The translations under genes were made by a program, and so were the position numbers. Positions 11,171 to 22,796 of a stretch of 64,000 nucleotides of DNA are shown here, one piece after another. The notes below the pieces were generated by a model. That model did no database searches. It was given only the letters and a program-made list of their open reading frames with translations, and had not been told where the DNA came from. The DNA is taken from positions 227,602,537-227,666,536 of the forward strand of contig NC_134397.1 of the NCBI RefSeq assembly GCF_050003625.1, in the 5' to 3' direction. Each line of letters starts with the position of its first letter. Within the stretch, counting starts at the first letter, position 1. The stretch comes from Haematobia irritans (lineage: Eukaryota > Arthropoda > Insecta > Diptera > Muscidae).

Positions 11171-12115
11171 CAAGTATATACGGCCGTAAGTTCGGCCAGG
11201 CCGAAGCTTATGTACCCTCCATCATGGATTGCGTAGAAACTTCATCTAAACACTGCCATCCACAATCGAATTACTTAAGTTGCGGTAACGCTTGCCGATG
11301 GCAAAGTATCTTAAAACCTTCTAACACCATCTTCTAAATTGTATGTAAGTCCATACGTGGTATATATTAAATCAAAAAAGATCGATCCAATACGTATATA
11401 ATTCAGTTTGACAAAGTAGACATAAAATTTTGACAAAATTTTCTATAGAAATAAAATTTTCACAAAATTTTCTATAGAAATAAAATTTTCACAAAATTTT
11501 CTATAGAAATAAAAATTTCGACAAAATTTTCCATAGAAAGAAAATTTTGACAAAAATTTCTACAGAAATAAAATTTTAACAAAATTTTCTATAAAAATAA
11601 AATTTTGACAAAATTTTCTATAGAAATAAAATCTTGGTAGATTATTTTTGGCTCGAGTGGCAACCATGATTATGAACCGAATAAAATTTGAACAAAATTT
11701 TCTATAGAAATAAAATTTTGACAAAATTTTCTATAGAAATAAAATTTTGACAATGATGAAAATTTTATTATGAACCGAATAAAATTTTAACAAAATTTTC
11801 TCTAGAAATAAAATTTTAACAAAATTTTCTCTAGAAATAAAATTTTGACAAAATTTTCTATAGAAATAAAATTTTGACAAAATTTTCTAAAGAAATACAA
11901 TTTTGGTACATTATTTTTGGCTCTAGTGGCAACCATGATAATGAACCGATATGGACCAATTTTTGTGTGATTGGACCAATTTTGGTATGGTTGTTAGCGA
12001 CCATATACTAACACCACGTTCCTAATTTGAACCGGATCGGATGAATTTTGCTCCTCCAAGAGGTTCCGGAGATCTGGAGAATGTTTTATATGGGGGTTAT
12101 ATATATGATTATGTT
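11171..12115 (+). mobile_element. DINE-like element family A, copy 3 (truncated)
   Basis: It begins CAAGTATATACGGCCGTAAG with the GGCCAGGCCGAA block, then 30-bp minisatellite (about 11400-11640 and 11690-11915), and then less than one 153-bp unit. The 3' constant region and terminal hairpin are missing. Confidence 0.7.
11400..11915. repeat. 30-bp palindromic minisatellite array
   Basis: Near-identical 30-bp units (TTTCTATAGAAATAAAATTT phrase) run in two blocks. They are separated by a repeated GCTCGAGTGGCAACCATGAT junction, which suggests internal duplication. Confidence 0.85.
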
Positions 12116-12164
12116 TTATGGGCGGTGACCGCATCAACTTTTTTTCGTGACCCTATCTAGTATA

Positions 12165-13341
12165 TTCTTCTTTATTTATTTATTGTTTATTTTAATCATA
12201 CACAAAGTACAGTGACTACATACTTTTTGTTATAAAAGGATGTAAAAACAATTCCATAAAGACTAACTCAAAAAAATGTCTGGCTAATTGCATTCATTCA
12301 TTTTTCTCACTTCCCTGTGTTTTTTTTTTTCAAATGGAAGCAATATTATATCCCCATCACCATCCAGCCAAATTAAGATACTTAGATCTCCATAAGAAAC
12401 ATATTTTCTCAAAAAAAATTGTTATGGTAAAAAAAAGAAAAAGCGAAAAATATATATTTCTGTCACCAATGCTATTCACCTAATGAGCAAAATTTAATCA
12501 TGACTAATAAAAATGTTCCTTTGCGTGTATTTACAAATGTGAAAATCATAAATCTATATGAATGAATAGTAATTTGTATTCTTTTGACCCAAATTAAATT
12601 CCCCACGATTCTCATAAAAAAATATAAACCTCAAGTAATTTACTTGGTCTATAATCTTTGCTGTTATTTTATAGACCGCAAAATGCCACGAAATTAAACC
12701 GCAAAATTTATACGATATTTGAGTACATAAAAATTCATATTGCAAAAGATACAGACATACTCGTACATATAGCGTTATAGTTATTTGTTGTATTTTTTAG
12801 GAGGCGTAGAAGTTGTACTCCATTCATAAAATACCTAATGAACTATTGTGCAATATGAAGTAGTAAATAGTATACAATTTCGTAATTAAATATATGATCT
12901 TGGTCAGTGATTGCCAAGATAAAGCCAAAAAGAGGGTATCACAACATTAGCCAAGTCGAACGGTACCGGCTACAGTCTGGCCAACACCGAAATGGGTTAA
13001 ACTAAAGAATAGTCATAACAATAACCCATTTTTGCAGATATTTTGAACCTTTTAAAAAAAAAAGTTGACTGACATCAAGATCATACATTGAACTCACAGC
13101 GATAGACAACAGCAATCAGATTTGTTCTTGATTTATAAGAAAGGCTTACGGGAAACTTTTCTCCGCCTAATATTTCGACAAGCTCACACAATTCTTTTAC
13201 GATGGAATCAAAGGAAATCTTTCTAATTTGCAAAGATAAGTGTTGGCATAATAAATAAAAATTTCATATGGGCTTGTCATATGACAGATACCGACCATTT
13301 CAACACCCGCTGCACGGAATTTGCTTTACTTCTTAAGGTAT
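12165..13341. other. AT-rich gene-free spacer
   Basis: This is simple AT-rich DNA with poly-A/T runs. An open minus-strand frame at 12554-12745 has no motif or codon bias and is not supported as a gene. A phrase near 13270-13320 (GGGCTTGTCAT) recurs near 57625, so part of this is an unnamed interspersed repeat. Confidence 0.5.
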
Positions 13342-13580
13342 GGTCCATCGTGGTGCAATGGTTAGCATGTCCGTCTTGCATACATAGGGTCGTGAGTTCA
13401 AACCCATATTCGACCAACAAGTTTTTCAGCGATGGATTATCCCACTTCAGTAATGCTGGTGATATTTCTGAGTGTTTCAAAGCTTCTCTAAGCTGTTTGA
13501 CTGCAATGTGGAACGCCGTTCGGACTCTGCTATAAAAAGGAGGTCCCTTGTCATTGAACTTAACATAGAATCGGGTAGTG
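13342..13580 (+). mobile_element. tRNA-derived SINE, copy 1 (3' truncated)
   Basis: The tRNA-like head has an A box (TGGTGCAATGG) and a diverged B box (GTTCAAACC). The family body follows (GGATTATCCCAC, GGAACGCCGTTCGGACT, TATAAAAAGGAGGTCCC). It lacks the LINE-like tail and the CCTAA repeats. It is older and more diverged than the copy at 56459-56820. Confidence 0.8.
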
Positions 13581-13937
13581 TAAGATATAATTATAATTTT
13601 TTATGTTTTTTTTTTAAGCTATTAACCCCTATTTCTAGAATGGATTAAGACATTTTTCGACAAAATTTAATAAAATTGTACCATATTATTAATTCTTACT
13701 CTATTTTAAACCGTTTTGAAATAAAATAGGTTAAAATTACGCATTAAAAATATGAAACAAAATTACAAACAATTGAACTAAAATTACTTCTTGTGGAGTA
13801 AAAATAAAGAACATCTTTGGGAGGACAATTTTGAAAGTGTTTTTAAAGCTATGGCCTTAGAACAACTTTAAAATTTTTTCTGGTTATTTATATAAAATTT
13901 TTTAGTTCTTGATCTGTTTATATAGAAGCCAATAAAC

Positions 13938-14452
13938 ACACTCAAAAAAAAGTGAACTCTCTATTTCACTAAAGCCAATTTAACTTTACTCCATGAAATT
14001 ATTATGCATGGATAGAGTTTCCTTTGCTCTTATAATTTTTTGCGTACGTCAGTAAAATAAACTAATAAACGGGGGGAAAATTTTACACAAATAAAGCATA
14101 AAAATTTACTAAATTCGTATTTCTCACAAAATAGTTCATTATTTATTTAAATTTTTAAATTTTACTGCAAAGGCGCCCATCTTGAACTTCGTATGGCACT
14201 AAAGACATTCTTGCAATTTTGAACTCCATGATTTTCTTTTAAACTACAAAATGTTCTTTGACAAGTGAAAAAAAAATAATAATATGCAATAGATTTTTTG
14301 AATTTTTCGAACAAATATTTACTTATTTTTGTGATATCGGCATGATGTCAGCGTTTGTAATACTGTTTAGTTAAAATTTTCTAAAAATAATCCAAATTTT
14401 CTAAAATTAACCAAAATTTTTCTTCCTGTTGGGTTCACTGTTTTTTCAGTGT
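13938..14452. mobile_element. MITE family 1 (AGTGAAC type)
   Basis: Left end ACACTCAAAAAAAAGTGAAC and right end GTTCACTGTTTTTTCAGTGT form imperfect inverted repeats around a non-coding AT-rich core. Related ends occur at 7170-7675, 50055, 51035-51556 and 24715. Confidence 0.6.
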
Positions 14453-14499
14453 AATAATAATTATGATATAAAACAATTTTCGTATGGTAATTAGGAACT

Positions 14500-15045
14500 T
14501 CGGAATCCTAACGGAGGTCGGGCTTGGGGGTCGGTTTATATGGACCGACATGGACCAATTTTCGCATGATTTTTAGAGAGCCTGTACTTACATCACGTCC
14601 AAGATTAAAATTTGTACCTTCAAGAAGCCCCAGAAATGAAATCTGAGGATCGGTTTATAAGGGAGGTATATATAATTATGGATTGATATATACCATTTTA
14701 TGCATAGTTATCAGAGGGCACATACTTATATTACAGAGCCACCGTGGTGCAATGGTTAGCATGCCCGCCTTGCATACACAAGGTCGTGGGTTCGATTCCT
14801 GCTTCGACCGAACACAAAAAAGTTTTTCAGCGCTGGATTATCCCACCTCAGTAATGCTGGTGACATTTCTGAGGGTTTCAAAGCTTCTCTAAGTGGTTTC
14901 ACTGCAATGTGGAACGCCGTTCGGACTCGGCTATAAAAAGGCTGAATAGTATAAGTGAGCCTGACACATCGGGCTGCCACCTAATCTAACCTATATTGCG
15001 TACGAAATTTTAACCGGATCGGAGGAAATTTGTCGTTTTTACTAG
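14500..15045 (+). repeat. Degenerate 153-bp DINE-like units interrupted by a SINE
   Basis: Both flanks of the SINE at 14736-14991 resemble family A units (GGTCGGTTTATATGG, ATAATTATGGATTGATATA, and after the SINE TTTTAACCGGATCGGAGGAA). The SINE therefore landed inside an existing unit. Confidence 0.65.
14736..14991 (+). mobile_element. tRNA-derived SINE, copy 2 (internal deletion)
   Basis: The head has clear A box TGGTGCAATGG and B box GGTTCGATTCC, followed by the family body. A deletion after TATAAAAAGG removes about 100 bp and joins directly to the tail (GGCTGAATAGTATAAGTGAG...GGGCTGCCAC). The A/T tail TAATCTAACC is short. Flanking TATATTAC (14727-14734) and TATATTGC (14992-14999) look like an 8-bp target duplication with one mismatch. 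Confidence 0.85.
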
Positions 15046-15142
15046 AAACATAGCATAATTTCTACTGAAGTCGAGTCTTTATTTAAGTTGTCGTTAAAAC
15101 TTTTTTAAAGAACTTTGATATCACATGAAAAAAAATGTTGAA

Positions 15143-16285
15143 CAAGTACATATGGCGGTAAGTTCGGCCAGGCCGAATCTTATGTACCCTCCACCATAGA
15201 TTGCGTAGAAACTTCTACGAAAGACTGTCATCCACAATCGAATTACTTGGGTTGTGGTATCTTTAATCGTTTTCAAAATTGTGGGTTAGTCCGTACGTGG
15301 TTATATTAGACAAAAAAGGTATGTGTAGGTAAGTCTACAAATAATTACGAACCGATATGGACTTTTGCACGGTACGTAGGGAGCCAGAATTGAAATATGG
15401 GGGTCGCTTATATGGGGGCTATATACAATTATGAACTTTATATGCACCAATTTCTGTGTGATTGGGATCGATTAATTTGAGGGCTATATATAACTATGGA
15501 CCGATATGGACCTAGTTAGGCATGGTTGTTAACTGACTCGGATGAAATTTGCTCCTCCAAGAGTCTCCAATACCAAATCTCGGGATCGGTTTATATGTGG
15601 GCTATATATGATTATGGACTGATATGGACCACTTTTGGCATGACCACCACGTACCAAATTTAAACCAGATCGGATGAATTTTGCTTCTCCAAAAGGTGAT
15701 CGGTTTATGGGGGCTATATATAATTATGGACCGATGTGGACCAATTTTTGCATGGTTGTTAGGGATCATAACTAACACCATGTACCAAATTTCAGCCGGA
15801 TCGGATGAAATTTGCTTCTCTTAGAGGCTCCGCAAGCCAAATCGGGGGATCGGTTTATATGGGGGCTATATGTTATTATGGACCGATATGGACCAATTTT
15901 TGCATGGTTGTTAGAGACCATATACTAACACCATGTACAAAATTTCAGCCGGATCGGATGAAATTTGCTTCTCTTAGAGCAATCGGAAACCAAATTTGGG
16001 GGGTCCGTTTATATAGGGGCTATAAGTAAAAGTGGACCGATATGGCCCATTTACAATACCATCCGACCTACATCAATAAAAACTACTTGTGCCAAGTTTC
16101 AAGTCGATAGCTTGTTTCGTTCGGAAGTTAGCGTGATTTCAACAGACGGACGGACATGCTCAGATCGACTCAGAATTTCACCACGACCCAGAATATATTT
16201 ATGGGGTCTTAGAGCAATATTTCGATGTGTTACAAACGGAATGACAAAGTTAATATACCCCCATCCTATGGTGGAGGGTATAAAA
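15143..16285 (+). mobile_element. DINE-like element family A, copy 4
   Basis: It is complete from CAAGTACATATGGCGGTAAG to the terminal CCATCCTATGGTGGAGGG/TATAAAA. It holds several 153-bp units, one with an internal deletion near 15690, and the 3' constant block with GACGGACGG at about 16144. It has no 30-bp minisatellite and no genes. Confidence 0.78.
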
Positions 16286-17768
16286 ACGTATAAATTACAA
16301 ATTGTTTTCTAGAATTAAGTACGCAAAACTCAAACTTAAAGGAGAATTGTGTCTTAAATGTATCCTTACATCAATTCTCCGCTCCTTGGCTCGGAATCAT
16401 TACCAAAACCATTAGTGTCAAGAGATCCGGGCATGTTAGAAAGCTTCTTACATAACGTACGAAATTTTATGTGGATCAGATGAAATTTATTCTTTTAGGG
16501 GGCTCCAAAAGTCCAATCTGGCGGTCGGTTTAAATGGCGACTATACCTTAAAGAGATCCGATATGTCTAATTTGCAATACTACATCACTAATAGCTACTT
16601 GTTCCAAGTCTAAATTTTCGATAGCTTGTTTCAAATTTCGATAGCGTGTTTAAGTCGGAAGTTGAGCGATTTCAACAGATGAAATTTAAAAGAGAAATTG
16701 TTCAGTTTTTCTTTTATAGTTTTTTTTTCTTCTTCATTCAAATGAGGTCTAACTTCAAAAGCAATGTAAAATATCTAAAAACGTAGTACTTTCATCCTAT
16801 ATCCAAAAGCATAGTACTTTCATCCAAGCCCATGTAAAATCATTTGAGATGATATAAACTTGCACTACTTCCTGATCACAAGTTGGAGATCCAAACTACT
16901 TGTTGGAAGTTCTTTTTCCCACAACTGTATGCGACCTCGTATTATAGCCATATTTTTGAAAATCAGATCTATACATATATCGGCAAGATAATGAAGTACA
17001 TATGGATGGATTCTGAAATTTAAATTAGTTTCACCCATAATTTCATATTCACGTAAAACTCAATCTATAACAGTGAAGTTTCATACATTATACCCAAACT
17101 GTGAAATACCAACATAATTTTATATTAATTATTTTTTAGCGTTTACATCACTAATAAGATTGTAGAAAAAATATTTTCATTATGCTTAAAAAAAAAACAA
17201 AAATAAAGCACATAAAAACCCATATAAACAAATTCATTCATTCAGCTTGGATTGGTAAAAATTCGCATGTATGGAGTACATTTTTAATGATGAAGGTCAC
17301 CGCATTATTACCCCATAGATAAAAGTGAAATTAATCTCCTCCAATTGTATTGAAATGGCAAATGATGTCTGCTATAACAGATCTTAACAAGATAGCAGTT
17401 TCCAGACAAAATGCAAATAAACACTATGGTGAATGAAATGAAATTAACAAAATTATGATCGATCCAATATTTATTATGACAGAAACAATCAATTATTCCA
17501 TCAATCTCCCCTAAACTACAATGATTGCTATACTTTCTAAGATCATTATGAAAGTTAACAAAAGTTTACATAATGGTAAAGAGTAAACAATAAAGTAGAA
17601 AAATATCAAACTAATTTAGAGAAATTAATCGAAACATAAAATACGGCAGAGGGAGGTTTAATAGAACAACATAGACCAAATTTAGCGAAGCTCTTAGACT
17701 TAAAATATCTCTAGATTTAAAATTCTAACCAATAGGATAACAAAATTTCTGGACCTAAAATACCTGTA
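16286..17768. other. Gene-free spacer with MITE and DINE-like fragments
   Basis: About 16335-16440 is an inverted piece of MITE family 2 (CTTGGCTCGGAATCATTACC). About 16450-16690 is a strongly diverged end of a 153-bp unit plus 3' constant block, lacking the terminal hairpin. 16700-17768 is AT-rich with no supported gene. Confidence 0.5.
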
Positions 17769-17770
17769 TA

Positions 17771-19061
17771 ACAGGTTGGTTGATAAGTCGCCGGTCTGAC
17801 ACATAAATGGCGTAGCTATTATTAAATGCATATTATTTTTATATAGTACCAACCTTCAAATGACTCGTGTCAAAATTTGACGTCTGTAAGTCAATTAGTT
17901 TGTGAGATAGAGCGTCTTTTGTGAAGCAACTTTTGTTATTGTGAAAAAAAATGGAAAAAAAGGAATTTCGTGTTTTGATAAAATACTGTTTTCTGAAGGG
18001 GAAAAATACGGTGGAAGCAAAAACTTGGCTTGATAATGAGTTTCCGGACTCTACCCCAGGGAAATCAACAATAATTGATTGGTATGCAAAATTCAAGCGT
18101 GGTGGAACGAGCACGGAGGACGGTGAACGCAGTGGACGCCCGAAAGAGGTGGTTACCGACGAAAACATCAAAAAAAACCCACAAAATGATTTTGAATGAC
18201 CTAAAATGAAGTTGATCGAGATAGCAGAGGCCTTAAAGATATCAAAGGAACGTGTTGGTCATATCATTATATCAATATTTGGATATGTGGAAGCTTTGTG
18301 CAAAATGGGTGCCGCGCGAGCTCACATTTGACCAAAAACAACAACGTGTTGATGATTCTGAGCGGTGTTTGCAGCTGTTAACTCGTAATACACCCGAGTT
18401 TTTCCGTCGGTATGTGATAATGGATGAAACATGGCTCCATCACTACACTCCTGAGTCTAATCGACAGTCGGCTGAGTGGACAGCGACCTGTGAACCGTCG
18501 CGTGGAAAGACTCAAAAGTCCGCTGGCAAAGTAATGGCCTCTGTTTTTTGGGATGCGCATGGAATAATTTTTATCGATTATCTTGAGAAGGGACAAGCCA
18601 TCAACAGTGACTATTATATGGCGTTATTGGAGCGTTTGAAGGTCGAAATCGCGGCAAAACGGCCCCATATGAAGAAGAAAAAAGTGTTTTTCCACCAAGA
18701 CAACGCACCGTGCCACAAGTCAATGAGAACGATGGCAAAAATTCATGAATTGGGCGTCGAATTGCTTCCCCACTCACCGTATTCTCCCGATCTGGCCCCC
18801 AGCGACTTTTTCTTGTTCGCAGACCTCAAAAGGATGCTCGCAGGGAAAACATTTGGCTGCAATGAAGAGGTGATCGCCGAAACTGAGGCCTATTTTGAGG
18901 CAAAGCCGAAGGAGTACTACCAAAATGGTTTCAAAAAATTTGAAGGTCGTTATAATCGTTGTATCGCTCTTGAAGGGAACTATGTTAAATAGTAAAAACG
19001 AATTTTGACAAAAAAAAATGTGTTTTTCTTTGTTAGACCTGGGACTTATCAGCCAACCTGT
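17771..19061 (+). mobile_element. irritans-type mariner (Himar1-like), copy 1
   Basis: The left TIR begins ACAGGTTGGTTGATAAGTCG and the right end is its near complement (GGGACTTATCAGCCAACCTG then T). TA duplications sit at 17769-17770 and 19062-19063. The 1291-bp length is that expected of a full-length mariner. It holds one transposase gene broken by frameshifts. Confidence 0.95.
17951..18992 (+). pseudogene. mariner transposase (irritans subfamily), frameshifted
   Basis: This would encode the cut-and-paste transposase of the surrounding mariner. 17951-18199 holds the N-terminal helix-turn-helix DNA-binding half. A run of eight A near 18168 puts the following bases out of frame. A second shift near 18268-18275 (an extra base before ATATCAATATTTGG) moves it again, and 18252-18992 then reads the catalytic domain. 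The acidic triad is visible: MDETWLHH, FHQDNAPCH and APSDFF, with 34 residues between the last two aspartates (DD34D). Two codons are missing after CEPS relative to the copies at 25734 and 37609. No single functional protein can be made from this copy. Confidence 0.9.
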
Positions 19062-19063
19062 TA

Positions 19064-19730
19064 TTACACTCAAACTCCACATTTTTCGAGATTTGAAATC
19101 GCTTTTTATAAGTCAAACGACAGTTGAAATCTAGTTAAAGTGTAGTTTGGAAGCTATTAGAATGACAAAGTCAATATATCGGTTGGTAGAAGTGATAGAG
19201 TTGCTTAAACCCTGCAAGAAATACGTAATAGGTACAGTAAAATCTCTGGGACACGTTTAAAACCGTTATCGTCTCAGAATTGGACAACTGTCGTGAGACT
19301 TTATGTTAACACTTTAAAATTAACCTCTCAAGTTCACCACAATGGACTGAATAGTTCACGTGAGCCTGCAATATCGGAATGCTACTAGACATAACTTAAC
19401 ATATCGTGTTCATGATGAAATAACGCCTTGATTTGAAATCTTAAATCTGTAGATTTTTTCCGCCATTATTTAAACGATTACGAGGAGTAAAATCTGGAAA
19501 TTTTACTTTCGGTTTCAAGAAATTTTCATTATCAGTGCCCCTGCTATACCCTGAAGAAGAGTTTTTTCTGAGGAACGAAATTTTAAACAAGCAATGTTTC
19601 CTTTTGACACAAACTTTAGAGACACTCGTGGACATCTCCCAAATTTGGACTAAATATAGGCGACCGTAGATGTCCACTACTGAGAGGTTTCACTTTCTAA
19701 TTGAACTTCCATTGGAATTATTTTCTTTTT
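19064..19730. other. Spacer with repeat family C and a SINE/LINE tail fragment
   Basis: About 19340-19400 is a decayed SINE/LINE tail (GGACTGAATAGTTCACGTGAG). About 19405-19660 matches family C at 25110-25350 and, inverted, 5335-5500. Open frames here are not supported as genes. Confidence 0.5.
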
Positions 19731-21176
19731 TTATACCCTCCACCATAGGATGGGGGTATATTAACTTTGTCATTCCGTTTGTAACTCATAGAAATATTGC
19801 TCTAAGACCCCATAAAGTATATATATTCTGGGTCGTGGTGAAATTCTGAGTCGATCTGAGCATGTCCGTCCGTCCGTCAGTTGAAATCACTCTAACTTCC
19901 GAACGAAACAAGCTATCGACTTGAAACTTGGCACAAGTAGTTGTTATTGATGTAGGTCGGATGGTATTGCAGATGGGCCATATCGATCCACTTTTACGTA
20001 TAGCCCTCATATAAACGGACCCCCAAATTTGGCTTGCGATTGCTCTAGGAGAAGCAAATTTCATCCAATCCCCCTGAAATTTGGTACATGATGTAAGTAT
20101 ATGGTCTCTAACAACCATGCAAAAATTGGTCCATATCGGTCCACTTTTACGTATAGCCCCCATATAGACGGACGCCCAAATTTGGACTGCGATTGCTCTA
20201 AGAGAAGCAAATTTCATCCGATCCGGCTGAAATTTGGTACATGGTGTCTAACAACCATGCAAAAATTGGTCCATATCGGTCCATAATTACATATAGCCTC
20301 CATATAACCGATCCCCCGATTTGGCTTGCGGAGCCTCTAAGAGAAGCAAATTTCAGCCGGATCGGATGAAATTTGGTACATGATATTGGTATATGTTCTC
20401 TAATGACCATGCAAAAATTGGTCCACATCGGCGCATAATTATACATAGCCACCATATAAACCGATCCCCAGATTTGACCTCCGGAGCATCTAAGAGAACC
20501 AAATTACATCCGATCCGGTCGAAATTTGGTACACGGTGTTGGTATATGTTCTATAATGACCATGTAAGAATTGGTCCATATCGGTCCATAATTATATATA
20601 GCCCCCATATAAACCGTTCCCCAGATTTGATCTCCGGAGCCTCTTGGAGGAGCAAAATTCATCCGATCCGGTTGAAATTTGCAACGTGGTGTTAGTATAA
20701 GGCCGCTAATAACCATGCCAAAATTGGTCCATATCGGTCTATAGTTATATATAGCCGATCCCCAATCACACAAAAATTGGTCCATATCGGTTCATAATCA
20801 TGGTTGCCACTCGAGCCAAAAATAATCTACCAAAATTTTATTTTTATAGAAAACATTGTCAAAATGTTATTTCTATAGAAAATTTGGCAAAATTTTAATT
20901 CTATAGAAAATTTTGTCAAAATTTTATTTCTATAGAAAATTTTGTAAAAATTTTATTTCTATAGAAAAATTTGTCAAAATTTTACTTCTATAGAAAATTT
21001 TGTCAAAATTTTATTTCTATAGAAAATTTTGTTAACATTTTATTTCTATAGAATTTTTTTTCCAAATTTTACTTCTATAGAAAATGTTGTCAAAATTTTA
21101 TTTCTATAGAAACTTTAAACTTAATTATATACGTATTTAATCGGCCTTTAGTTTAATATATACGGGCGTATACTTG
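19731..21176 (-). mobile_element. DINE-like element family A, copy 5
   Basis: The 3' end is TATACCCTCCACCATAGGAT followed by the constant block and GTCCGTCC repeats. 153-bp units run from about 19990 to 20790 and the 30-bp minisatellite from about 20830 to 21115. The 5' end is shortened: the GGCCTGGCCGAA block and ATGG segment are deleted, leaving TATATACGGGCGTATACTTG. Confidence 0.75.
20830..21115. repeat. 30-bp palindromic minisatellite array
   Basis: About ten units of the TTCTATAGAA-containing repeat lie between the 153-bp array and the 5' end of the host DINE-like copy. Confidence 0.85.
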
Positions 21177-21179
21177 TTT

Positions 21180-21665
21180 TTTTATTCTTTTACTTGTGTA
21201 ATTCGAACCACATTTACTTTTGTTCAATACAAAGAAGAGTAAATTAATTGTCTTGAAAATAGCTCTGAGTTGGTCAAAAATCGAGTGGCCAGCTCCTCGA
21301 ATATAATCTAACGGTACTTTTGCCTTAGACCCGTACAATGGCTTTCATAGGCACATCCATTTCGACATATCTTTTAACCCCTTATATTTATCTCTAAAAT
21401 GGTCTAAATAGAAAAGTGTATCGGCTTGGCATGTGGAGCATTGAGATGAAAAAATTAGACTATCTCAAAAAGTATATTCGCTATAATAAAAAGCTGATTG
21501 ATATTCGATCATTATACCTCACAATACTTTCAGAAATTCTCGTTCGTTCTAAAATTAAACAACTTATCATCATTTCATCACTTTTATTTTTTTAACAAAT
21601 TTTTGAACAAACGAATTTAAAACACATTTTTAATTTTTTTCTTAGTCAATATTTATTAATAATGT
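21180..21665. other. AT-rich spacer downstream of Kazal-like gene 1
   Basis: I see no gene. An open minus-strand frame at 21153-21338 begins in the neighbouring repeat and has no coding features. Confidence 0.4.
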
Positions 21666-21668
21666 TGT

Positions 21669-22002
21669 TCAACCAACAATAGATCTACAATCACGATGAT
21701 TTATAAAGCAGCGTCCACGTACAGCTTCCCATGCTATGATTTGAAAAATATATTTATATTTATTTAAATTAAAATGGTCATGGAAAATATTAATACAACT
21801 TACGTTCTCTGTATAAACACTGACGCACTCTCACTTTGCAGGCATTGGAGAAAGTGCAATGTACAATAGCGCCATCTCTACGCCGTAGAGAAGCACAAAC
21901 AGGATCAAAATTTTCTGGACACATTGTGGGACATCTTGTGGCCACACAAGCTCCCATGATTACCAACAACGTTAAAACTTTTAATGTTGTAGACGAGAAC
22001 AT
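21669..22002 (-). CDS. Small secreted Kazal-like cysteine-rich protein, gene 1
   Basis: The predicted product is an 87-residue secreted protein with a Kazal-type serine protease inhibitor-like fold. Exon 1 is 22002 down to 21804 and the intron is 21803-21734 (70 bp; GTAAGT donor, TCATAG acceptor, phase 1). Exon 2 is 21733-21669, 65 nt, ending in TGA. Residues 1-22 or so form a hydrophobic signal peptide ending near CVAT. The mature part has eight cysteines in the spacing C-x3-C-x7-C-x12-C-x5-C-x6-C-x12-C-x6-C, with FDPVC and CTFSNAC matching the Kazal PVC and Y/F-x-N-x-C signatures. TATAAATT lies about 50 bp upstream of the ATG. Two paralogs lie at 24082-24424 and 31158-31487; this one is the most diverged. 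Target protease and tissue are unknown. Confidence 0.82.
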
Positions 22003-22019
22003 TTTCGAAATGATTTAAC

Positions 22020-22796
22020 ATTTAGAGTTTGGCTCGTAATTTATACAAAAATCCCGTTTTTATGGAAGCATTGTTCAATAGATGTTATTATAGTCCTAAA
22101 TGTAAAGTGCTTTTAAATATATTTCTTATAGTAATAATATGACTTATTATATTTAAAACACTTGTTTCAATAAGCTATATCTTTTAAATTTCCCAAATAA
22201 AACTTATAATAAAATAACAATAATATCCATTGACAGTACTTTTATATATTTAAAGCATTCGACAAAAAATCAATTATGTCAAAAAGACAAAGATTTATCA
22301 ACGAAATTATATATTTTTTTAAGATTCGACGAAGTTTATGCGTGTTACACAGAAAAATATCGCCAAAATATTTCTGATTAAAAAGTAGATTATAGTTGAA
22401 TTTTTTTTCATTTAATAAATTAATTTTTTAATCAAACTCATAAGTCTGTGATGGAAATATTTTTAATTTAAATTTTATTTCAAACTAAAAACACTAAATC
22501 AGTTAAGAAAGTAATAGAAAAAGTTTACCTTTTTTATTAATCAACATCGATTATATTTTTAATTGAATCAATTAAAAAATTAATTGAAATTTGCAAATGA
22601 AACCAATTAATTTTTTAGTCAAATATTTTAATCAGAATTCGTTAATAATTTTATGTGGTCTAAAATCATTCTGGTAGGCACATATGTTTTTTTGTTTTTG
22701 CAGATCAAATTTATTATACGATAACCGCAATGTGGTTTAGAGTATAAATATAAAAACAGGATGCGTTTATTGGTTTTATAAAATTCATCGCTTCTG
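22020..22796. other. AT-rich spacer with a possible MITE
   Basis: 22340-22640 is dominated by TTAATTTTTTAATCAAA-type phrases in both orientations, starting CACAGAAAAATATCGCCAAAA. It looks like a foldback MITE, but its ends cannot be fixed. The 5' flank and probable promoter of Kazal-like gene 1 lie just right of 22002. Confidence 0.4.

Larger units (their letters stand above)
11141..12160. mobile_element. TIR element (CTAGATAGGGTCACG) carrying a DINE-like copy
   Basis: The left end CTAGATAGGGTCACG (11141-11155) is matched exactly by the reverse complement at 12146-12160. The 15-bp perfect inverted repeats are flanked by TATA on both sides (11137-11140 and 12161-12164). The interior is filled by a truncated family A DINE-like copy (11171-12115) and 30-bp minisatellite. 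There is no transposase, so it is non-autonomous or a composite. The superfamily is not certain; a TA or TATA duplication leans to Tc1/mariner-like. Confidence 0.65.

Noticed and set aside
18774..19082. Antisense open frames over the mariner copies
   Set aside because: They are shadows of the transposase gene on the other strand, repeated in all three copies.
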